Assembly (NCBI GenBank): GCA_902478945.1
Contig: CABSMX010000106.1
Span: 1 to 6,197 of the forward strand
Direction of reading: 5' to 3'
Origin: an uncultured Collinsella sp.
GTDB lineage: Bacteria > Actinomycetota > Coriobacteriia > Coriobacteriales > Coriobacteriaceae
Length of the DNA: 6,197 nt
The notes beneath the pieces are model-generated. The model was not told the DNA's origin, did not search any database, and saw only the letters and a program-made list of their open reading frames with translations. Shown one piece after another: positions 1-3,882 of this stretch; position 1 is the stretch's first letter; every line of letters begins with the position of its first letter. The position numbers and the translations under genes are program-made.

Positions 1-129
1 GGCGTGACGGCCGGGGAGTTCATGGGCAGGCTCGAGGCCTACCTCGTATACTATCGTGAGGAGCGGATCAAGAAGTCCCTCGGGTGGCTCAGCCCGATGG
101 AGTACCGCAGGAAGCTTGGATACGCCTAG
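1..129 (+). CDS. IS3-family (IS150-like) transposase, C-terminal fragment
   Basis: The frame is open from base 1 and ends at TAG 127-129, giving 42 residues that start G-V-T-A-G-E-F. The segment with Y-Y-R-E-E-R-I-K-K-S-L-G-W-L-S-P-M-E-Y-R matches the conserved end of IS3-family OrfB integrases, where a Y-N-x-x-R-I-x-x-x-L-x-x-L-S-P-x-x-Y-R pattern closes the DDE integrase domain. The protein would cut and join the ends of its insertion sequence. The catalytic residues lie upstream of the window, so activity cannot be judged. The gene is cut by the window edge, not visibly mutated. Family assignment is good; the exact element is unknown. Confidence 0.85.
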   Translation, partial: GVTAGEFMGRLEAYLVYYREERIKKSLGWLSPMEYRRKLGYA

Positions 130-130
130 G

Positions 131-153
131 CGCGGTCCAAGAAATCGTCCGCA
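131..153 (+). repeat. Candidate right end of the IS3-family element
   Basis: Just after the transposase stop, the bases from CGCGGTCCAAG to the CA at 152-153 read on the other strand as TGCGGACGATTTCTTGGACC. IS3-family ends usually start with TG, and IS150-type ends carry a TTGGAC-like word a little inside. The opposite end is not in the window, so neither the inverted repeat nor the target duplication can be confirmed. The exact boundary is a guess. Confidence 0.35.
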
Positions 154-155
154 CC

Positions 156-180
156 CCCGATTAGGCTTATTCGGGCTTTT
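156..180 (+). terminator. Possible rho-independent terminator after the IS3-type transposase
   Basis: CCCGA (156-160) pairs with TCGGG (171-175). Two more pairs can form inside across a T-T mismatch, leaving a GGCT loop, and the stem is followed by CTTTT. The stem is short and the T tract has only four T residues, so termination would be modest. It lies 26 bases after the transposase stop in the right orientation. Confidence 0.4.
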
Positions 181-190
181 CAGAAATTAA

Positions 191-203
191 TTCACCGCAA
201 CTT
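191..203. repeat. 13-bp direct repeat, left copy
   Basis: TTCACCGCAACTT occurs here and again, unchanged, at 553-565. The two copies bracket the gene-free block that carries both large inverted repeats. The copies may delimit one non-coding repeat unit of about 375 bp; this is an inference from spacing only. Confidence 0.5.
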
Positions 204-254
204 CCAGGTTGGACATCCGAAACCGTCAGCCTTGGACCGCGAATGCCACCGTTC

Positions 255-414
255 GCCACGAAATGGGCCCATCTACTACGTTTAACCGATTACCCTCGAC
301 CATACCGAAATCCGAAAAATCAAAACCGCTGGTAGACGGCTTGCCGATTTTCCGAAAAAGCTGCTATGGTCGACCCCTGCGGGCCAAACGTAGTAGATGG
401 GCCGTTTTTGTGGC
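255..414. repeat. Long imperfect inverted repeat (two 50-base arms)
   Basis: The arms 255-304 and 365-414 are symmetric about 334.5. From outside in, GCCAC pairs with GTGGC. An 18-bp perfect block follows (266-283 with 386-403, reading GGCCCATCTACTACGTTT). A 12-base block on each side does not pair, and then a perfect 9-bp block closes the stem (296-304 with 365-373). The central 60 bases hold TCCGAAAAA twice (311-319 and 351-359, approximately). No protein-coding signal is visible. It resembles a transposase-less repeat or a structured intergenic repeat, but no family is recognised. Confidence 0.75.
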
Positions 415-433
415 TCAACCCCGGACCAGTCAT

Positions 434-500
434 TTTGGGACGGGCTTTTGACCACATTTGCCAGCCGATCGCTAGAGCAGTCAAAAAAGCCCGTCCCAAA
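434..500. repeat. Hairpin-forming inverted repeat
   Basis: The left arm 434-451 (TTTGGGACGGGCTTTTGA) pairs with the right arm 481-500, the right arm having two extra A residues. The loop is 29 bases. There is no T tract after the stem on either strand, so it is not a typical terminator. It lies just outside the larger inverted repeat at 255-414 and may belong to the same non-coding unit. Confidence 0.7.
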
Positions 501-552
501 TTAGCAACTCAGGCCTTCAGCGGGTTCGCAAAAGCCAAAAGACAGTCCGTAT

Positions 553-565
553 TTCACCGCAACTT
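553..565. repeat. 13-bp direct repeat, right copy
   Basis: Identical to 191-203 (TTCACCGCAACTT). It is followed by AGGAGGGG and the palindrome TGGGATCCCA, neither of which is tied to an open reading frame of note. The stretch 501-600 otherwise shows no gene. Confidence 0.5.
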
Positions 566-600
566 AGGAGGGGATGTGGGATCCCAGACATGTATATGAA

Positions 601-611
601 AATGGCTCTGG
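601..611 (-). terminator. Split tRNA-unit terminator, distal arm
   Basis: AATGGCTCTGG is the exact complement of CCAGAGCCATT at 1986-1996. Removing the insertion sequence and one target copy rebuilds an 11-bp perfect hairpin with a 12-base loop. On the minus strand this is followed by TTTTCATA, as is the intact terminator after tRNA-Gly. In the present sequence the arms are 1.37 kb apart, so this terminator is probably non-functional. Confidence 0.7.
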
Positions 612-614
612 CCC

Positions 615-622
615 CAAAAGGA
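615..622. repeat. 8-bp target site duplication, left copy
   Basis: CAAAAGGA directly abuts the left inverted repeat and recurs exactly at 1977-1984, directly abutting the right inverted repeat. IS256-family elements typically make 8-9 bp duplications, so length and position both fit. Confidence 0.9.
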
Positions 623-647
623 GGCTTATAGGACAAAATGTGTGTCC
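623..647 (+). repeat. IS1249-group element, left terminal inverted repeat
   Basis: Twenty-five bases starting GGCTTATAGGAC. They match the reverse complement of 1952-1976 with one mismatch at position 17. The transposase stop is 24 bases further in, so this is the 3' side of the gene. Confidence 0.9.
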
Positions 648-671
648 CGATAGAACATCCGTTTCCATCCA

Positions 672-1790
672 TTAATCCAGCCAGAACGGGTACGGGCCCC
701 TGTGGTGGAGGTCCTCCCACACGGCCCTGTCGCCCCACTCCGGCCCTCCGTCCTCGCGCGACGGCGAGGCGGAGTAGACACTGAACAGGAAGTCGATGTC
801 CGCGTCGGTCGGCATCGTGGCGAGCTTCTCGCGCGCCGTCCTCGCGTCCCCCGAGTGCGCGTGGCACCACCAGAACACCGCCTTCACGCGCTTGACCGAC
901 GTCAGCCCCCGGTGGTTGCGCAGGACGGCCCCCGGCTGCGAGTTCACCCCTCCCTCGATCATGTTGTTGGTCGACGGCAGCGGGCCGGCCTTGGCCAGGG
1001 CGGGGTCGAGGTAGGTGAACAGCGTCCCCGCCGACACCAGCGACGACAGCGACGAGCGCGCCCGCCTCAGCCTCTCGTGGGTGTAGACCCTCCTGCCGTC
1101 CACCACGGTCCTGTCCTCCAGGAAGTCGGCCCAGAACCCGCACCAGTCGAGGTAGCGCTCGACCCAGAGCTCGGCCTGGTGCAGCGTCTCGATGCCCATG
1201 AGGTCGCGCGCGATGAGGTAGAGCTCGCGCCCCGCCTGGAGCTTCGGCCGCGTCGTCGTGTAGCGCTTGACCTGCGAGAAGGCGTGGAAGGTGCACCTCT
1301 GGACCCTGGTGCGCGGCCAGGTCTCGCGCACGGCCTTGGCGAACCCGCTCCCGCCGTCGGTGACGACCACCTCGGGCGCCGGGATCGGCGACATGAGGGC
1401 CGACCACGCCCTCGAGTTCTCCGACCTCGCCATGTACCAGGAGACCACCCTCTCGCCGCTGCAGCATATGAGCACCACGAGGTCGCGCGCGACCCAGATC
1501 CCGTCGACGTAGAGCACGCGGTGCAGCTCGCCGTCGGGGACGGGCATGGGCCAGACCTCCCAGAACTCGGCCGTCCTGCGCCTGAAGGACCGTCCGCCGC
1601 CCGGCATCGCCGCCTGGGAGTCCTTGGAGAGGAGCCACCCGAGGAACTCGTCCAGCCTTGCCGCCGTGTCGTCGTACCTCACCGTCGTCGACGCGCCGCA
1701 GTCCGTGCACCTCCACCGCTGGGACCCCGATGAGGTCCTGCCGTTGCGCTTGGTCCGACCGCCGCAGTAGGGGCAATAAACGGCCTTCAT
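672..1790 (-). CDS. IS256-family (IS1249-group) transposase
   Basis: A 372-residue DDE transposase expected to catalyse movement of its own element. The N-terminus has a zinc ribbon, C6-x2-C9 and C28-x2-C31, typical of the IS1249 branch and absent from classical IS256. Likely catalytic residues are D96 (Y-V-D-G-I-W-V), D145 (V-T-D-G-G-S-G-F) and E279 (N-N-M-I-E-G-G-V-N). The family C-x2-H motif is at C166/H169 between the second D and the E. The frame stays open for 36 codons upstream of 1790. The ATG at 1788-1790 is preferred because AGAGGTG lies about 4 bases before it and homologues usually begin just before the zinc ribbon. The gene is complete, with no frameshift. Large opposite-strand frames here are rich in Arg, Pro and His, as expected for shadows of a GC-rich gene. 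Confidence 0.93.
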   Translation of the reverse strand: MKAVYCPYCGGRTKRNGRTSSGSQRWRCTDCGASTTVRYDDTAARLDEFLGWLLSKDSQAAMPGGGRSFRRRTAEFWEVWPMPVPDGELHRVLYVDGIWVARDLVVLICCSGERVVSWYMARSENSRAWSALMSPIPAPEVVVTDGGSGFAKAVRETWPRTRVQRCTFHAFSQVKRYTTTRPKLQAGRELYLIARDLMGIETLHQAELWVERYLDWCGFWADFLEDRTVVDGRRVYTHERLRRARSSLSSLVSAGTLFTYLDPALAKAGPLPSTNNMIEGGVNSQPGAVLRNHRGLTSVKRVKAVFWWCHAHSGDARTAREKLATMPTDADIDFLFSVYSASPSREDGGPEWGDRAVWEDLHHRGPYPFWLD

Positions 1791-1861
1791 GGGCACCTCT
1801 TCCGAAAGGGTGTTTAACGGTTCCGGAAAAGGGTATCTACCAGCGGGAACGATGGGCAACC

Positions 1862-1878
1862 GGACACACATTCTGTCC
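1862..1878 (-). repeat. Internal copy of the terminal repeat, upstream of the transposase
   Basis: On the minus strand it reads GGACAGAATGTGTGTCC, matching the inner 17 bases of the left terminal repeat (631-647) at 16 positions. It lies 72 bases before the transposase start and 74 bases inside the right terminal repeat. It may be a second transposase-binding site or a self-regulatory operator; function is inferred from position alone. Confidence 0.65.
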
Positions 1879-1951
1879 GAGCGGTTAAAAGCGGGCACGG
1901 AATTTAAACGGCTGAAAAAGGGGCATAGACCTGCGCCGATACCCCCAGCGT

Positions 1952-1976
1952 GGACACACTTTTTGTCCTATAAGCC
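1952..1976 (-). repeat. IS1249-group element, right terminal inverted repeat
   Basis: Inverse match of 623-647, 24 of 25 bases. It is the promoter-proximal end relative to the transposase. CAAAAGGA follows immediately. Confidence 0.9.
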
Positions 1977-1984
1977 CAAAAGGA
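1977..1984. repeat. 8-bp target site duplication, right copy
   Basis: CAAAAGGA, identical to 615-622 and directly next to the right terminal repeat. Confidence 0.9.
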
Positions 1985-1985
1985 A

Positions 1986-1996
1986 CCAGAGCCATT
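1986..1996 (-). terminator. Split tRNA-unit terminator, proximal arm
   Basis: CCAGAGCCATT is the perfect partner of 601-611. It stands three bases from the tRNA-Gly-like 3' end copy that starts at 2000. This is nearly the same arrangement as the intact terminator after the true tRNA-Gly, which supports duplication of a tRNA-Gly plus terminator unit. Confidence 0.65.
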
Positions 1997-1999
1997 CAT

Positions 2000-2025
2000 C
2001 TATCTTATGGAGCGGGCGACGGGAA
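2000..2025 (-). repeat. Duplicated 3' end of tRNA-Gly
   Basis: These 26 bases match 2201-2226 at 25 positions. On the minus strand both read TTCCCGTCGCCCGCTCCATA and run on through the end of the tRNA into its 3' flank. Only the distal T-arm strand, the acceptor strand and the encoded CCA are copied; the rest of the tRNA is replaced by the hairpin block at 2026-2136. Confidence 0.85.
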
Positions 2026-2152
2026 GTCCAAGGGTTTGCTTCGCAAACCCTTGTTTCGCTGCGGGCCATTGGCCCTTGCGTGCTGCGCTGGAAAATGCTC
2101 ACGCATTTTCTCAGCTTCGCACCCTGCCGGGTTCGATTCCCGTCGCCCGGCA
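2008..2152 (-). other. tRNA-like multi-hairpin block, possible structured RNA
   Basis: A 13-bp perfect stem (2013-2025 with 2137-2149, CGGGCGACGGGAA) closes a region holding three hairpins. They are 2029-2053 (11-bp perfect stem, 3-base loop), 2063-2075 (5 bp, 3-base loop) and 2080-2122 (16 bp in three blocks, 4-base loop). On the minus strand the 3' end is GCCCGCTCCA, as in the neighbouring tRNA-Gly. The inner side of the right arm (2129-2149) also repeats the tRNA-Gly T-arm and acceptor strand, but in inverted orientation. The block lies downstream of the tRNA promoter on the same strand and is followed by the split terminator. No protein is supported. It could be a structured RNA, a DNA hairpin repeat, or debris of a fold-back duplication. 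The structure is seen; a role is not. Confidence 0.5.
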
Positions 2153-2162
2153 CGCTTATGAA

Positions 2163-2196
2163 AACGGCTCTGGCACCAAATGGAGCCAAAGCCGTT
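2163..2196 (-). terminator. Terminator of the tRNA-Pro/tRNA-Gly unit
   Basis: On the minus strand AACGGCTTTGGC pairs with GCCAGAGCCGTT across a 10-base loop and is followed by TTTTC. The single non-Watson-Crick position is a U-G wobble on the minus-strand RNA but would be C-A on the plus strand, which favours minus-strand use. The stem starts 12 bases after the tRNA-Gly CCA. Confidence 0.75.
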
Positions 2197-2208
2197 AAAA
2201 CTATCCTA

Positions 2209-2282
2209 TGGAGCGGGCGACGGGAATCGAACCCGCGTCATCAGCTTGGAAGGCTGGGGTTCTACCATTGAACTACGCCCGC
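2209..2282 (-). tRNA. tRNA-Gly(TCC)
   Basis: A 74-base cloverleaf with CCA encoded in the gene. The acceptor strands are GCGGGCG and CGCCCGC with discriminator T. The anticodon loop is CTTCCAA with anticodon TCC (2248-2250), and the T arm contains GGGTTCGATTCCC. It reads glycine codons GGA and GGG. The outermost anticodon-stem position (27-43) is C opposite A, an uncommon mismatch; the other four pairs are intact. It lies 6 bases after tRNA-Pro on the same strand and is almost certainly co-transcribed with it. Confidence 0.95.
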
Positions 2283-2288
2283 AAGATA

Positions 2289-2365
2289 TGGTCGGGACGA
2301 CAGGATTTGAACCTGCGACATCCTGCTCCCAAAGCAGGCGCGCTACCAAACTGCGCCACGTCCCG
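2289..2365 (-). tRNA. tRNA-Pro(TGG)
   Basis: A 77-base cloverleaf with encoded CCA. The acceptor is CGGGACG with CGTCCCG, including the C1-G72 pair typical of bacterial tRNA-Pro. The anticodon loop TTTGGGA gives anticodon TGG (2329-2331), and the T arm is GCAGGTTCAAATCCTGT. This is the isoacceptor able to read most proline codons. It is the first gene of the tRNA unit, about 45 bases after the predicted transcription start. Confidence 0.96.
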
Positions 2366-2416
2366 AAGGTGTTGAGCAGCTAAGGTCTAAACCTTGCGTG
2401 TCCCAAAGCGAAGGAA

Positions 2417-2445
2417 ATTATAGGGGAGACTCCCCGCCTGTGCAA
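2417..2445 (-). promoter_or_regulatory. Sigma70-type promoter of the tRNA unit
   Basis: On the minus strand TTGCAC (2440-2445) and a consensus TATAAT (2417-2422) are separated by 17 bases. This is a near-ideal strong promoter, fitting for a tRNA operon. The -35 box begins 12 bases after the brnQ stop. The spacer contains a perfect palindrome, GGGGAG-A-CTCCCC as read on the plus strand (2423-2435), directly against the -10 box. Confidence 0.88.
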
Positions 2446-2456
2446 GCATTGATGCC

Positions 2457-3815
2457 TTAGCTCCTCGAATGTGCGACAAACTGGCTATGAACCAGACCGA
2501 TCAAAAACGCCACCACAGCAACCGGTGCCCACGCAGCACCGATATCTGCCAGCGGCAACGCATCGAACGGCAGCCACACGCCAGCAAAGAACGCATCGCG
2601 GACCGAAGTGATTACGCTCTGCACCGCGACAACGCCGCCGACCCAGATCCACACCTGCGGATGAGTGTCGCAAAAGCCGTGCACCAGGCCCATCAGTACC
2701 AGCACAATGGCAACGGGATACAGGGCGTTGAGCATAGGCACCGAGAACATAAGAATCACGTCGAGGCCCACGTTGGAGAGCACGCACGAAAACGCCGCGA
2801 ACACAAAGGCGAGAACCGCAAAGGGGCGGCGCATGGCCTCCTCGGAGGCCTCCGCTCCCCCTTCGACCACATACGTCTCGCAGAAGTAACGCGAGCAGCA
2901 GCTGATAAGGCCGATGCACACGTTCATGCAAGCGAGGAAAAAGATCGCGAAGACAACGACCGTGCCGACAAGGCCAAAGTGCATGGAGGCAGAGCGGGCA
3001 AGGATGGCGGCGCCATTGGTGGCATCGGGCATCACGGTGCCGAGCTGCATACCGGCAAGGCCCAAGCCGCAGTAGATGATGGCCATAAGCACGCCTGCGA
3101 TCACGCCGGAACGCGAAATCTCGAAGGCCACGCGCTTGTCATCGGTAACACCCAGCTCGTGGATGGTCTCGGCGATGATGATGCCGAAGGCGAGCGACGC
3201 GGGCAGGTCCATGGTCTGATAGCCAGTCAGAAAGCCCTGTACGGCGGCGCCTGCATCGTAGGGAGCCTGAGGCGCGGCAGCCGGTCCCAGCGGCGAGATC
3301 ACGGCAGCACCCACGACGAGCACGATGAGCGCAATGAGCGCGGGGCCCGTAATGCGACCGAGCACGCGTGTGATGACACCCGGGCGCAGCGTGAGCGCAA
3401 ACGCGACGACGAAGAACCCGATTGCAAACACCAGACGTGCCGTGCCGAGTGAAACACCCTCGGGTAGCAGCGGCACCAGCATTTCGAACGCCGTAGAGCT
3501 TGTGCGCGGAATGGCCAGGCACGGACCGATGGCCAGGTAGACCGCCGCAACGAAGAATTCGCCAAACTTGGGGTGCACGCGGCCGGCAAGCTCGCGCGCC
3601 GTTCCGGCAAGCGCTACGGCGATAAAACCCATGACGGGCAGACCGATAGCGGCAATCAAAAAGCCGATCATGGCAAGCGGCGTGGCCGTGCCGGCCTGAA
3701 GTGCCAGCAGCGGCGGAATGATGAGGTTACCGGCGCCAAAGAGCATCGAGAACAGCGCAATGCCGACGGTAACGACATGGTCGGAACGCAGACCGCGCGG
3801 GGCGGATGAAGCCAT
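2457..3815 (-). CDS. brnQ: Branched-chain amino acid transport protein, LIVCS family
   Basis: A 452-residue integral membrane protein expected to import leucine, isoleucine and valine by cation symport. The family signatures G-A-G-N-L-I-I-P-P (27-35) and I-G-P-C-L-A-I-P-R-T (96-105) are clear. Long hydrophobic stretches run the whole length, in keeping with the family's roughly 12 membrane helices, and the length is normal. The frame extends two codons to a GTG at 3821. The ATG at 3813-3815 is chosen because AAAGGTG lies about 5 bases before it, whereas that signal would overlap the GTG. The terminator of the upstream selenium operon lies between 3834 and 3868, so brnQ probably has its own promoter or relies on read-through. 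It has no evident link to selenium metabolism. Confidence 0.93.
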   Translation of the reverse strand: MASSAPRGLRSDHVVTVGIALFSMLFGAGNLIIPPLLALQAGTATPLAMIGFLIAAIGLPVMGFIAVALAGTARELAGRVHPKFGEFFVAAVYLAIGPCLAIPRTSSTAFEMLVPLLPEGVSLGTARLVFAIGFFVVAFALTLRPGVITRVLGRITGPALIALIVLVVGAAVISPLGPAAAPQAPYDAGAAVQGFLTGYQTMDLPASLAFGIIIAETIHELGVTDDKRVAFEISRSGVIAGVLMAIIYCGLGLAGMQLGTVMPDATNGAAILARSASMHFGLVGTVVVFAIFFLACMNVCIGLISCCSRYFCETYVVEGGAEASEEAMRRPFAVLAFVFAAFSCVLSNVGLDVILMFSVPMLNALYPVAIVLVLMGLVHGFCDTHPQVWIWVGGVVAVQSVITSVRDAFFAGVWLPFDALPLADIGAAWAPVAVVAFLIGLVHSQFVAHSRS

Positions 3816-3833
3816 AGGCACACCTTTCGGGTC

Positions 3834-3868
3834 GAAACAAAAACGGGACGGGCAAAAGACCCGTCCCG
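3834..3868 (-). terminator. Strong rho-independent terminator after the selenium operon
   Basis: A 9-bp perfect GC-rich stem, CGGGACGGG (3844-3852) with CCCGTCCCG (3860-3868), has a 7-base loop and is followed on the minus strand by TTTTTGTTT. It lies 14 bases after the stop of the desulfurase-like gene and 18 bases before the brnQ start. It could also act as an attenuator in the brnQ leader. Confidence 0.92.
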
Positions 3869-3882
3869 CAAGTATATACGCT

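Larger units (their letters stand above)
623..1976 (-). mobile_element. IS256-family (IS1249-group) insertion sequence, intact
   Basis: A 1354-bp element with terminal inverted repeats at 623-647 and 1952-1976. The ends read GGCTTATAGGACAAAA, then T or A, then GTGTGTCC, so 24 of 25 positions agree. It carries one transposase gene on the minus strand, ending 24 bases before the left repeat. It is bounded by the 8-bp duplication CAAAAGGA. The exact duplication and open transposase frame point to a recent insertion in this lineage. It landed in the loop of a terminator hairpin that ends a duplicated tRNA-Gly-like unit. Confidence 0.92.

Noticed and set aside
434..500. Rho-independent terminator at the second inverted repeat
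   Set aside because: The stem is good but no T tract follows on either strand, and no gene ends just before it.
209..599. Short + frames of about 80 codons in the gene-free block
   Set aside because: They run through the inverted repeats, have no convincing ribosome binding site, and show no recognisable protein pattern.
702..1733. A 343-codon open frame on the + strand
   Set aside because: It lies opposite the IS1249-group transposase, which has zinc-ribbon and DDE motifs. The + frame is dominated by Arg, Pro, His and Val with no recognisable domain, as expected for a shadow frame in GC-rich DNA.
517..1776. A 419-codon minus-strand frame overlapping the transposase
   Set aside because: It is shifted relative to the real transposase, is extremely rich in Arg, Gly and Ala, and runs through the inverted repeat of the element into the flanking hairpin, so it is not a gene.
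2029..2122. CRISPR array or retron-type RNA in the hairpin block
   Set aside because: The hairpins differ in sequence from each other, there are no regular repeats and spacers, and no cas or reverse transcriptase gene is nearby.
2123..2153. A complete second tRNA on the + strand ending near 2150
   Set aside because: Only a T-arm-like and acceptor-like 3' segment is present. No matching D arm or anticodon arm exists, and the end reads GGCACG instead of a discriminator plus CCA.
1789..2271. A 160-codon + frame across the element end, hairpin block and tRNA-Gly
   Set aside because: It reads antisense through tRNA-Gly and through tRNA-like repeats, giving peptides such as C-R-V-R-F-P-S-P that are typical of translated tRNA ends.
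3816..3821. GTG start for brnQ, two codons earlier
   Set aside because: The AAAGGTG ribosome binding signal would overlap that GTG; the ATG at 3815 has proper spacing.
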